Below are positions 35,621 through 46,100 of a stretch of DNA of 64,000 nt, piece after piece. Location of the stretch: positions 19,500,001-19,564,000 of the forward strand of contig CM065390.1 of assembly GCA_033060915.1 (NCBI GenBank), read 5' to 3'. A program made the translations under genes and the position numbers. The notes beneath the pieces were generated by a model. The model made no database searches and was not told where the DNA came from. It worked only from the letters and a program-made list of their open reading frames with translations. This stretch comes from Euryodendron excelsum. Taxonomy: Eukaryota > Streptophyta > Magnoliopsida > Ericales > Pentaphylacaceae. Positions within the stretch are counted from its first letter, which is position 1. Each line of letters opens with the position of its first letter.

Positions 35621-36471
35621 TCCGAACTACGACTGACCTGATTCTCCCAAAGGGATACGTAGGCAACCTTCATAGGTGCGGTCACAATACTTTTCAAACT
35701 TTCGATTCCACCCTCATGGGTGTGGTTTCCAAAATCTTTCCAAATTTCAAATTCCAATCAATTTTCAAATTTCAATTTCAAAATTGCTATTTTCAGATTC
35801 CTATTTCCAAGTTTTCAAAGTTTCCAGTTTCAATTCCATCTTTTCAAATCTATTTTCAAATCAAATCAATTTCTTTTCAAATCAATTTCTATTTTTCAAT
35901 TCTTTCATCTTGCACTTGCATATCATGCATCATGCTAAATTAGTTTTTCAAACATTGTTTTTCTAAAGTGAATAGGGTTGAACTATTAGTTAATTAAAGA
36001 CTCTCATAGGTGAATCTAGGGTAGATTGACATGTAGGTACCGAAAGGGCGGGGTAGGGTGATAGCTTAGTGCGTCTTCCCTACACGTAACCAACCTCCGA
36101 ACCTAGGATCACTGATTTCAAAGACCAAAAATGAGTCATATTTCTAAAAAGGGCTAAATGTTTTCCAAAGGTTGCCAAACAACCTGTTTTCCTTAAAAAC
36201 CCTCTCTTGAGGAGATATTTTCAAACCGTTTTTCCAAAACCCTAAGTGTAGTCTTCGGATTATGCTTAGTTTTTAGGTGACCTAACTCACCTTAATCAAG
36301 TTAGGTGGCAACTCCAAATGTTTTTCAAAAGCCCTTTATTCAAACCTATTTTCAATTTAAACCTAGTCGCACTCATTCTTCTAGGAAGGTGAGTTCTAAC
36401 GAGAGAGTACAACATTTTTTCCGCTTGGGTGAGTATTTCTCGAGTGCGAAAAATCTGGGCGCGACAGATTC

Positions 36472-37985
36472 TCCTTCTTCAAGAATCTAATTTTGAAATT
36501 AGGGATAAAAAGGGAGTGAAAAACGTTGTTATGGATCATTTATCTCGCCTCCCTTTTAAGCAACCTACAAAAAATAACTCTCCTATTTGCGAGACTTTCC
36601 TCATGAACAACTTATGTCTTGCAATGTCATGAATCATGCCTTAACTCCGAGGTATGCCGATGTGGCCAACTTTTTGGCCACGAAAGCAGTCCCCTCTCAT
36701 TGGTCTTTATTGGAGAAGAGACGATTCTTTCGGCTGGTGAGGCAATTCTTTCGGCTGGTGAGGCAATTCTTTTCGGATAAGCCTCACTTGTTTAAAAATT
36801 GGTCGGATCAAGTTGTGAGGCGATGTGTGCTGGATGATGAATTCCAATGTGTAATGGGATTTTATCATTCTCATGCTTATGGGGGCCACTTCTCATCGAG
36901 AAGAACTGTGGCAAAAATTTTACAAAGTGGACTTTACTGGCCTACAATGTCTAAAGACGTTCATTCTTTTTGTGTGGCTTGTCATACATGCCAAAGGCTA
37001 AGGAGCCTTACTAGGAAACATATGATGCCCCGTAATCATGTTCTTGTTTTGGAAGTTTTTTTTTTACTGTTAGGGCATTGGCTTTATGGGCCCTTTTCCT
37101 GGTTCCTTTGGGTATCTCTACATTCTAGTGGTAATTAAATATGTTTCAAAATGGGTAGAGGCTATCGTGGCACGGACCAATGACTATCATGTTGTGGTCA
37201 AATTTTTAAAAGAATACATCTTTTCCCAGTTCGGTATGCCTCGAGCCATCATAAGTGATGGTGGCTCCCATTTTTGAAATAAGCCAATAGGGGTACTTAT
37301 GAGAAAATACGGCATTGTTCACAAGGTTGGCTTGCCATACCATTCTCAAACTTAAGGTTAAGTCGAATTAGCTAATCGAGAAATCAAGACAATCTTAGAA
37401 AAGACGGTAAATCCATCTCCAAAGGATTGGTCTTTGTGGTTAATTGATGCATTGTGGGCCTATCGAATGGCGTACAAAACCATTCTCGGTGCCTCCCCAT
37501 ATCGTCTTGTGTATGGAAAAGCGTGTTACCTCCCAGTTGAGGTAGAACACAAGGCATATTGGAAAATTCAAGAATATAATAAGGGATTGGGTGAAACCAG
37601 CAACCACCGTGAGTTACAACTGAATGAACTTGATGAAATAAGAAATGATGTGTATGAGAACGCAAAAATTTCAAAGGCAAAGATGAAAGTCCATCATGAC
37701 CAACACATTTAACAAAAAATTTTTCATGCTGGTCAAAAGGTTCTTCACTATAATTTCTAGTTACATCTCTTTTCGGAAAAGTTGGGAAGTAAGTGGTCTA
37801 GCCCCTATCGAATCAAGGAAAAATTTTTCTATGGTGCTATTGAGGTGCAAAATCTTTAAAATGGCACGCCTTTCAAGGTCAACGGGCAAAGGTTAAAACC
37901 CTACTTCGAGCCTTTCCATGGCGAGGTAGGTTATGTGGATCTCATTGATCCCCCAATCTTGATTTGACGATGGCCCGACTAAGAC
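36472..37985 (+). pseudogene. Athila RNase H end and integrase
   Basis: RNase H ends with NFEIRDKKGVKNVV and DHLSRL. The integrase zinc-binding region has two His and the CVACHTC cysteines. The catalytic core contains [46 protein letters not shown] and [14 protein letters not shown]. The residue before FMGPF is Gly (GGC, 37080-37082) where the first catalytic Asp is expected. Stops follow SHF and the next blocks. The C-terminal part (YGAIEVQ-like, VNGQRLKPYFEPF) ends near 37985. Confidence 0.88.
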
Positions 37986-38034
37986 CCTGCCCCCCTTGAT
38001 TTTGTCCCCGATCTACATGTTTTTTTATTTTTCT

Positions 38035-38070
38035 TTGAGGACAATGCAATCTTTTAAGTGGGGGTTGGAC
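38035..38070 (+). other. Internal polypurine-like motif after pol
   Basis: TTGAGGACAATGCAATC and then AAGTGGGGGTTGG closely resemble the 3' polypurine tract AAGTTGGGGGGTGT just before the 3' LTR. It lies between integrase and the env-position ORF. A role as a second priming site is only a hypothesis. Confidence 0.4.
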
Positions 38071-38204
38071 GAGCTTGTTTGGAGCTTTTTCGTTGTATAA
38101 ATTTGTAATTTTTGTAGGTTTTATTTTTCACATTTGTAGCCTTTTTAGTTTGGAGTCATTGTTTTACATTTTTTTTTGGGCTTTTTCTTTATTTTTCAAA
38201 AATT

Positions 38205-38430
38205 TTTGATTTACCCTCTGGATGCACCGTTCGGACGGTTGGTTAGACGCAATCAATGACTGTTTGGACGATGTTTAGATACGCGTCGAATGCACTGTCT
38301 GAATGCATTTTTAGTTGTCCGAACGCATTTTCCACCATTCGAATGCATATTTACCGTTCGGACGCACTGTCCGAACACACTTCGAACGCACATCGAATGG
38401 TGCTCCAGTGTCTATAAATGTGCGTCCGAA
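38205..38430 (+). repeat. Cluster of CCGTTCGGACGG-like hairpin words, internal copy
   Basis: Multiple CpG-rich words (CACCGTTCGGACGGTT at 38225-38240, CCGTTCGGACGCACTGTCCG near 38354) of the same kind as in both LTRs. CACCGT-TCGG-ACGGTG is a six-base-pair stem with a four-base loop. Confidence 0.7.
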
Positions 38431-38599
38431 GTGAGTTTAAACTCACTACAAACATTATAAAGAGAAGTTTTGAGAGCTTTTGGATGCTAGTAACACCCTG
38501 CTAGAACTCGAGCACTGCCCCTGACTCTTCAGCCCGTCATTTCACGCTTCTCTAGGTATTCCTATACCTTTTCCTCGTAGTTAGTTATTGTTTACCTAC

Positions 38600-40030
38600 A
38601 GTTTTTATACTTTGATCGAGTACAGTATGGCAAGCAGAAAGGCCCCAGGTGCCCTTCCAACTGCCCTAGTAGGGGCATAACCACCCTTAGCCTATGATCC
38701 TCATCGTTTTGTATCGAATGATGTTTTCTAATCATTCTCCTAGACTTGGATTAGGCGGGGCCTTGTATCAGAGTGTAGGATGGACTTAGACTAGTTTAGG
38801 GACCTCGGGTTTTTATAGACTGATGTTTTCGAGACCAGGGGTTGGGTCCCTCTCACTACCTTTACAGGGGAGGCTATTTTTACTTTGCTCGCCAAGTTCA
38901 TGGTGAAAGTGTCCATCTGCTGTATTACTCCAGGGCATGAGTGGATCTTATCCTAGGTTAGGGGGCACGACATTAAGGTCACGCCCAGTACTTTTGCAAG
39001 GGTTATAGGACTGCCTAGAGTGGTAGATCCTCAGTTTAGTTTTCCATCTAGGGGAACCCCTAAGGACTTTGAGGTTGTATCCACTGAGGTCTGTTTCCCA
39101 GGCACTCAGTGGATTGGTCGATGACAGTTGCCAGCTAGAGTGTTGCTCCCAATCTACTCCCCCCTTTTCATTTTTTATTGTCATTCCATTTACCCTATGG
39201 CTAGACATTTTGCTATTAAGAGGGGTAGGGCGAGTCTTTTGTGGGCCATAGGGATAGGGAAGACCATAAATCTCCTGCTATATATGTTTAGAGTGCTCGC
39301 GAAGGAATGTTTGTACCCGCATGCTCAGGGTTCTATCCCATTCTGGATTTTCCTGACCCGGGTGATCGAGATCGCACTTGCGGGCCCTATTATAGGTTTG
39401 ACTCAACACCAACTGTCGAGGGAGCCAGTTGATACGTTCACCATTCAGCAGGGACTCAAGTCACGTAGAGTGCTTCAGCAACAGCAATAGCAGCAGCCAC
39501 CTCCACAGATGGTTGCTCAACAGCAGTAGCAGCAGTAGTAGCAGTAGCAGTAATAGCCATCGATGCCTAATTAGGAGCAGCTAGACCTTGTGGATCCTAC
39601 CCGATATGACCCACATATTCATTTTGAGCAGCTGCAGGATCAACAACACCAGTATCAGCACTTCCAGCCACCTCAAATACCAGACCAGTGATTGCAGATG
39701 CTTGTGTAGATGCAGCAGACATTGGATGTTTTAGCTGCAGCATCGACATAATAGTCTACTGATATTGCAAGGCTGGAGAATGCCACGACTGCGGGAGCAG
39801 CCTAGCGTCTAGACCTTATAATTAGTTGCTCAGGCCTCACACGTTGTTCATATTACTACACTAGAGGGCCAAATCCGAGTCCAGATTGAGTATATCACTA
39901 CACTTGAGGGTCAGACCCGAGGCCAGACTAGGATCATCGAGGAGTTATTTGTTGAGGTCTGGGCTCTAAGGACAGCTACCGCACCACCCCTTAATGACGA
40001 TGGGGATCATTTGCCATAGTCTAGGGTTTA
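38600..40030 (+). pseudogene. Athila post-pol (env-position) ORF, degenerate
   Basis: An ATG at 38627 opens MASRKAPGALPT and soon meets a stop. Downstream translations resemble the post-pol ORF found in Athila elements and in the 'putative plant transposon protein' family: VTPSTFARVIGLPRVV, MARHFAIKRGRASLLWA, LLYMFRVLAKECLYP. A Gln-rich tail follows from 39470. No signal peptide or fusion motif could be defended. Function in intact elements is unknown, and an envelope role is unproven. Many stops, most of them TAG. Confidence 0.65.
39470..39560 (+). repeat. CAG/TAG tract (decayed polyglutamine)
   Basis: A CAG-repeat reading frame is interspersed with TAG codons (for example CAGCAGTAGCAGCAG and then TAGTAGCAGTAGCAG). 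The TAG codons sit exactly in the CAG register, which fits C-to-T change of CAG. Confidence 0.85.
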
Positions 40031-41825
40031 GATGCATCTTGTACACACGTAGCATGTCATTACATCATGCTTGTATTTAAAACCCTGTTTTGACATAGTG
40101 GATTACTTTTTGAGCTTTCTCTACTGTACATCCTTTACTGCATAACCTTTATCTCTACTCTGTATTTTTTAATTGTTTATGTACAAGCGTGCTTAGACAT
40201 TGGTATATTTTATTCACTTGTATCATTTTTATGGAGATTTTGGTATTGTATGGTATCGGTATCAATTTTCATTACGTTCGCACATCTATTCCTGTCTCTC
40301 TTTATATAGGCTCTTTTTCAGTTATTGTGATGGATGTGTTAACCCTTCATTTCTGATGCACCGTACCACTATTTGTGACAGTATAACCCAACTTAAGTTG
40401 AGATGGACTCATTTTCCTACTTCTAACTCCTTGCGGAGATCTTAATTCATGCATTAGTAGAGAGTTATTCACTTTGAGCGCAAGTTATGCTGTATGACAT
40501 CATTTGTTACTTGATTCTAGATTTTCATCCCTAACTAATGGAGATTATTACCTTGTGAGTTTTAGAGTATTTATTGCCTTTCTGAGCATTTACATTTACT
40601 CAAGGATTGATATTTCTCCCTCGTTTCTCTTGAATAACTTCATTATGCTTGCATTTTGTTCATAAGATGAGTTTCGATCATGACATTAACACTTTTACTC
40701 TATCAAATGTAACAACTTGGCACCTTAGACGTGATTCTAGACCCATATCCTTCTTAATAGCCATTAACTCCCTTTTATTTACCATACACCTCCTTTATTT
40801 CATTTGTCACCAAATTCTTCTTCGAGAGATACAATTGTAGTAGTGGTATTCCATTTCCCTTACATCTATAGGGGAAAAAGATTTATAGTTAAAAAAAAAA
40901 AGAAAAAAATGATGAACAATAAAAAATGAGATTGGTTGGGAAGGTCAATAGAAAAGCGGGTATATGGTAGAGTTGAAAATATCAAAGTAAAAAGGGAGTA
41001 TTATGTGGGTTGGCCGCAAAGTAGAGAAAGAAGGAATTGTGCAAATTAAGAATGTTCATGTATATGAAAACTTGGGTGCATAAAAAGACAGGAGTTGGAA
41101 ATGATATTCATTCGTCATCTCATGCACACATGATTTGATTTGTACTTACTTCTCATCATTCCTACCTTATACCTCTTCCTTTTTCAAATCACTTAATTGA
41201 TCCAAGGATGCTTGATTGTAATTTCCATTAGAGTAAAAGCTTTATCTTGTCAATTCTTTGAATCACTACTCATCTATGAATGTTCCTTCTTGAAGTTATG
41301 CCGAAGTTGATACACTTATATCTTTTTCGATTCTTGTATTGGATATGTTTATTTATATTGACTACTACACTTACTCCATTGTTGAACATATCATTGTGAG
41401 AACCATGTGGATCTTTAATTCTGAGTGTATGCCGGTGAGGATTGAATCAAAGCTTTAAAGGGTTAGATTTGTATAAGAGAGTTTCATTTGTGCTATTTAG
41501 TATGATTCTTCACCCACACACATGAACCTCTGTATTGTATGAATTTTTGCATACTCTTATATTTGTTTGAAGTTTGGAGTGTATCCATTGATTTCTTGAG
41601 TGGGTAGAGCATATTTTTCTTAATTTTATCTTGAATTACTGTTCACAAAGAGATGTTTGTGGGTATCATCACTGAAAACTCTCACGAGACACCACTCGTC
41701 CGCTATGGATAACATAGGGGTTTAAAGGCTTGGTGCATATACTGAATGCACTCGGGATTCCCCTAAAAGAGGACTTTACTTTCTGTACATATCTCTTTTT
41801 TTATGTTGCTAGGGACTAACAAAAG
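40031..41825 (+). other. Athila 3' non-coding region
   Basis: Sequence between the post-pol ORF and the 3' LTR. Only short frames without family resemblance. AT-rich with one A-run near 40891. Confidence 0.6.
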
Positions 41826-41841
41826 CTAAGTTGGGGGGTGT
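41826..41841 (+). other. Polypurine tract of the Athila-type element
   Basis: AGCTAAGTTGGGGGGTGT runs directly up to the TG of the 3' LTR, where plus-strand DNA synthesis is primed. Confidence 0.8.
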
Positions 41842-43407
41842 TGATTTCACTCTAAAAGTGTAATCTTTGTTCCCTAATTAGTTGTTTGTTAGCCCCAATA
41901 TATTTATTAGAATATGATTTTAGCAATAAATTGTTCCAAACTGTTTTTATCTGCGTATTGTAGGTTTTTCAAGCTAAAAAAGCAAAAATGGGCAAAAAGT
42001 ACAGGAGACCATCCGAACGCACCGTTCGGACGGTGATTTCACTGTTTGGACTAACTGTCCAGACGGTGATTTTACCATTTGAACGTATTGTTCTGACGGT
42101 GGTTTCACCGTTCAGATGCGCAGGACACCGTTTGAACGCTACGTCAAATGAAGGAGTTCCAAAGTCGAGTTTTTGAGTCTGAAACCATTCCAGAGTCGTG
42201 ATTTTATGTCCGAAGAGCGTTCGGACTGTCAGGCTAGCCATTCAGATGGTAAAACAACCGTCCAAACAGTTATTTTACCATCCGAACGGTGCGTCCGGAC
42301 GCACTTCGGACGCGCATCGGAAGCATTTCGAACAGATTGCGCAGTTTGTGCCCTAAAACCTAGCCGCAGCCGAAGGAAGGGGATATATATTTTTTTGGAG
42401 CGATTGTGTGGCGAGAATAGGGGAAATCTGAGGGGAATGTTGTATTTTGGTTGTATTAGGTGTGGATTTTGTAGTGAGGATTTTGTATTTGGTTTAGGGA
42501 TAAATTCTAACTAGATTCTTGTCTTATTTCTTGTAATCTTTCTCATAATTTCTTTGTAATTTTAAACAAGAGTTTTGTTCAATAAATTCTAGATTTATAG
42601 TTTTGGATGGTAGTTGTGTATTTTGGCAAGCTTTCTTCTATGGAATCCTCTAGCTAAACCTATCGTTTGGGTGCAAATGTGAAGCTCCTCCAAGGAAGGC
42701 ATGGGAAGTGAAAAAGAAGTTTCTAAATCCCATTGAACATATATATATAGTGTTTTTCTCTATTTTTGGAATTGATTGTTGTAGAAAACTTAGATCTATA
42801 ATCATAGTTAATAACATGGGATTTATTTCTAAGAACCTCTCAAATGTGATTAAATCTAATTCCAAATTAATTAGAGAACCCTAGATTTTCAAAACTAAAT
42901 CTTCCGAATCAAGGATCCTTTGGCAGATCCTTAATTTGAGTTAACCCAAACTTCCTCTTCCAAATTCCATGGTAAAGTTGGTTGATTAAAGCAATTGCAC
43001 CCGAACCCCCTTTTTATTCAATTTAAATTCCGACTTATTTTCACTCAAATTTCTATTGGTTTGAAATTAATTTAGTTTTAATTATTTTAGTTGTGGTAGA
43101 ATTATCAAGTTGATTAAATTGTGTTATTTAGATTTTAATTGTTCAAATTAGTATTTTAATTGTCACTTTCAATTAATTACCTAAGTAATAGTAAAAACCC
43201 ATCAATAAATCCCTAAAGATTTTTGGTTTATGTTTTAGTCCTCATAGATTTAGTACCATCCTTGTGTTGTAATTTTAATTTGGATAATTCTTAGATTGCG
43301 CTTATTTCTATTGCTAGATTGATACAAATTCCATGGGCGAACATGATAATGGGGATGCCTCCATTTAAACTACAACTGCCTCCGACGTGTTAATTGAGGG
43401 CGAACCA
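41842..43407 (+). repeat. 3' LTR of the Athila-type element
   Basis: 1566 bp, same ends as 25041-26630. The hairpin word CACCGTTCGGACGGTG is perfect here (42020-42035), whereas the 5' LTR copy reads CACCGTTTGGATGGTG, that is both CpG sites changed to TpG. It also lacks a ~30-bp hairpin unit found in the 5' LTR. Confidence 0.92.
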
Positions 43408-43412
43408 ATGTC

Positions 43413-46100
43413 TACCTAAGATAAAAGCTGATTGGTTGACACTAATAATTTCGTTCATCTTCCTTTTCAACCTATTGGCTAGAGCTTTGGCTAAAATCTT
43501 GTAAACAGATGACACAAGACTAGTGGGTCTATAACTTGATAGGCTCTCGGGAAGGTCCTCTTAGGGGATGAGGATAATAAAAGAGGAGTTCAACCCTGTT
43601 GCAAGTTTTGCATTAGCAGCAAATTCCTTCACAAACCTGCAGATATTAGATTTCAACACCTTCCAGAATTTACTAATGAAACTCAATTTAAAACCATTAG
43701 GACTTGGGGCATTACAGCCATTGGAAGACTTAACCACACCCCAAATCTCTTTATTATCAAACTCTCCCTCTAAAGACTCACTACTTTCCACACTAAGTTT
43801 TTTCCTGAGACTTCCTTTGAAGAAAGGTCTATTCTTCATTTGCTCATTGAAGTTGTCTTTACAAAATGAATATAATTCATGCTTTATTTGACCTGGATCC
43901 ACCACCACAGCTCTATTAACCATCAATTGCCCTACAAAATTCCTCTTCTGCCTTGACTTAACAGAAACATGAAAAACACTTGAGTTACTATCCCCCTTCT
44001 GCATCCATAAGACTCTAGATCTCTACCTCAAATCATCATCTTCTTTTAAATGCAGGTGACCAAGCTCCTTCTTCAAATCTCTAATGACTTCCACTGGAAC
44101 CTGATATGGTGGGGGATCTTTCTTTTGAATTTCTAGCCTTAATATTTCCTGTTCCACACACTTTATCCTATCATTCTAATTAACACACCCAGTTGCTTTC
44201 CATTTTTTAATTCGAAGTTTCAATCCTTACAAACTTTTGAGACATACAAACCCTCCCTAACCCTTAATTTGGGTCTCAGTCCAATACTTTGACACCAGCT
44301 TTGAGAAGGATTTGAGGTTGTACTAGGATTCAAAAGCTCTGAAATGTTTTGAGCCCAATTTCCTTAACTTCATCAGTTAAGAGCATAGCACAATGATCTG
44401 AAAAAACCCTTTGTAAATCCCACTAAGAGAAGCAGAATTTCCCCACCTAGTCATAGCAACGCAAAAACCTATCCAGTCTACTCAACACCTCATTCTATTG
44501 CATATTAGTCCAGGTAAATTTCCTACCTTGCATTGGATAGTTAGATAGATCCATGGCCGACATATAATCATTAAAAGCTCTTATGCCAGCATCCACTCTA
44601 AAGCAGGTTGACCTTTCTGAAATTCTTAGAATCTGAATGAAGTCACCACCTAGACAAATAGGAACTCCAGCAGCTTCTCCTATAACAACTTCTGGTTCTC
44701 AATTGCTTTTGGGCTATAAACATTAACTAGAGCACATCTGAAACTTCCTAGCATTACCCCTTCGAGAAAGATGAAGTTTTTATCCAAAACTTTCTTCGAA
44801 ACTACAAAGAAGTCCTTTTCCCATAAAGTAATCAGACCTCTAGAGGCACCCACCAAGATGACAGCCTCCCATTCCATATTATCACTTCCCCACAATGATT
44901 TGGCCTTCCATCCATTATATTCCTCCTACTTAGATTGTTGGATCATGAGCATGTCAACACCCCTTCCATTAACAACTTTTTTAACCATACTTTTCTTCAG
45001 TTGCCCTCCAAGTCCCCTAATGTTCCATGTTAATATTTTCATTGAAACAAAAATATAAACACCTACAAAGTAGGCAACCACAGAAGACTTGTCTACTGCA
45101 AAACCCCTGCCTTTTCTTTGGCCTTTCTCAACATCACCCCATTCAAGCTTTTTTAATTTTGTAATGTACCATACCTCATTATCATTGAAGTGAATCCCCA
45201 ACCTCTTGCCTAAGGCGATGGTCTACTCTACTTCCTTCACACATTGCATTTCCATTTGATTAAGCAGGATGGTGTTCCTGTTCCTTATATTCTGTGAAGG
45301 TAAGGATGATACTATAGAAGATGAATCATGTCTTGGATCAGCCATAACACCCTCATCCATGTTAGCTTCTCCTGATAATCTCTTGCTTGAAGAGATTTCT
45401 TTGACCTTCGTCTTTGGATTACCCCTCTGATTTGTAGATGGTTATACTTTCTTCCCCAATTACTTTATAGAGCTTTGGCGCCTTTTCTTAATTGGATCAA
45501 CAACCTTCTTCTGGGTATTACGGCCCAAAACCGCACTAATCTTGGACGGACTAACTATATCAACTAAAGCAGGCCCATTTAACACACTTACCTACCCATT
45601 ACCCTGACCCATAAGACATCCCTTCCCTCAATCATTTAAGCTTTGACTTGTTTGGTAGCCGTTTGCATCAACATCCACAAACACACCGTTCCCTCTTATC
45701 AAGTCTTTTCTTAATTGGGTCATGAAACTTCTCCTGGATAATAAGGCCCATATCCATGCCATCCTTGACCGGGCTACCTATATCACATGAAGCAGGCACT
45801 TTTGACACACTTACCAGCCCATTATCCTGGCCCATAATACATTCCTTCCCTTTATCATTTGAAATTCTGCACGATTGGCAACCGTTTGCATCGGCATCCT
45901 CGAGCACACCATTCGCTGTTATCATTGGGGTTGAATTAACTTCATTCTCAGTCCCTATAGCACCACTGCTATTTAATGATCCATTTAAGCATGGATTCTC
46001 TTCCCTCCTTCCCAACGAATCAACTTTAGAACCTCTTTGCAATATGCCGGTATCATTACTCCTTTCACACTTTTGAATAATGATATTTAAATCATATTTA
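43413..46100 (-). mobile_element. LINE (L1-type), 5' portion: ORF1-like region, endonuclease, start of reverse transcriptase
   Basis: On the minus strand from about 45035 down: the endonuclease opens MKILTWNIRGLGG, then VDMLMIQQSK, VILVGASRGLITLW and CALVNVYSPK. The pre-RT region reads QKGDSNSSVFHVSVKSRQKRN and NGCNAPSPNGFKLSF, and the first RT block LSSYRPTSLVSSVYKILAKALANRL runs to NQSAFI at the Athila junction. Across the insertion the reading continues in the 23850-25035 segment. Upstream (45200-46042) is a charged region, probably ORF1 C-terminus or linker. Several stops; not active. The 5' boundary is not exact. Confidence 0.9.
45480..45910. repeat. Tandem duplication inside the LINE, ~223-bp period
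   Basis: Two copies share CTTTTCTTAATTGG, CTTCT.CTGG, TATTACGG or AATAAGGCCCA, ACACACTTACC, CCCTTCCCT or TCCTTCCCTT and ACCGTTTGCATC.GCATC-like words, beginning near 45483 and 45706. The copies are clearly diverged. Confidence 0.75.

Larger units (their letters stand above)
31393..36466 (+). mobile_element. Giant solo LTR (5074 bp) of an Ogre/Tat-like retrotransposon
   Basis: The insert begins TGTAAGCACCCC and ends GGGCGCGACA, has the 5-bp duplication GATTC and contains no internal region. It aligns from end to end with 53108-59332, which is followed by a primer binding site, so it is an LTR left by recombination between two LTRs. From left to right it holds a 29-bp minisatellite, a GGCGCC hairpin cluster with TATA box, a leader with ACCCTAGCC repeats, a long G-poor degenerate repeat and a conserved U5 (GTGCGTCTTCCCTACACG). 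Orientation is the same as the host Athila. No gene is inside. Confidence 0.92.
25041..43407 (+). mobile_element. Athila-type Ty3/gypsy LTR retrotransposon, complete but degenerate
   Basis: Both LTRs start TG and end CA, and the 5-bp target duplication ATGTC flanks the element at 25036-25040 and 43408-43412. A primer site TGGCGCCATTGCCGG follows the left LTR; it matches the tRNA-Asp-type site I associate with Athila elements. A G-rich polypurine tract precedes the right LTR. The order gag, protease, RT, RNase H, integrase, then a long post-pol region with an env-position ORF supports Athila. Total span is 18.4 kb, of which 5.07 kb is a nested solo LTR; the element alone is about 13.3 kb. Every coding domain carries stops or frameshifts, so it is not autonomous. 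It interrupts a LINE. Confidence 0.92.

Noticed and set aside
35676..35966. Phe/Ser/Asn-rich frames in the G-poor tract
   Set aside because: Low-complexity translation of a skewed non-coding tract; the other LTR copy does not keep the same frames.
38627..40030. Calling the post-pol ORF a true envelope gene
   Set aside because: No signal peptide, transmembrane segment or fusion motif could be supported in the broken sequence; only position and resemblance to the Athila post-pol protein are defensible.
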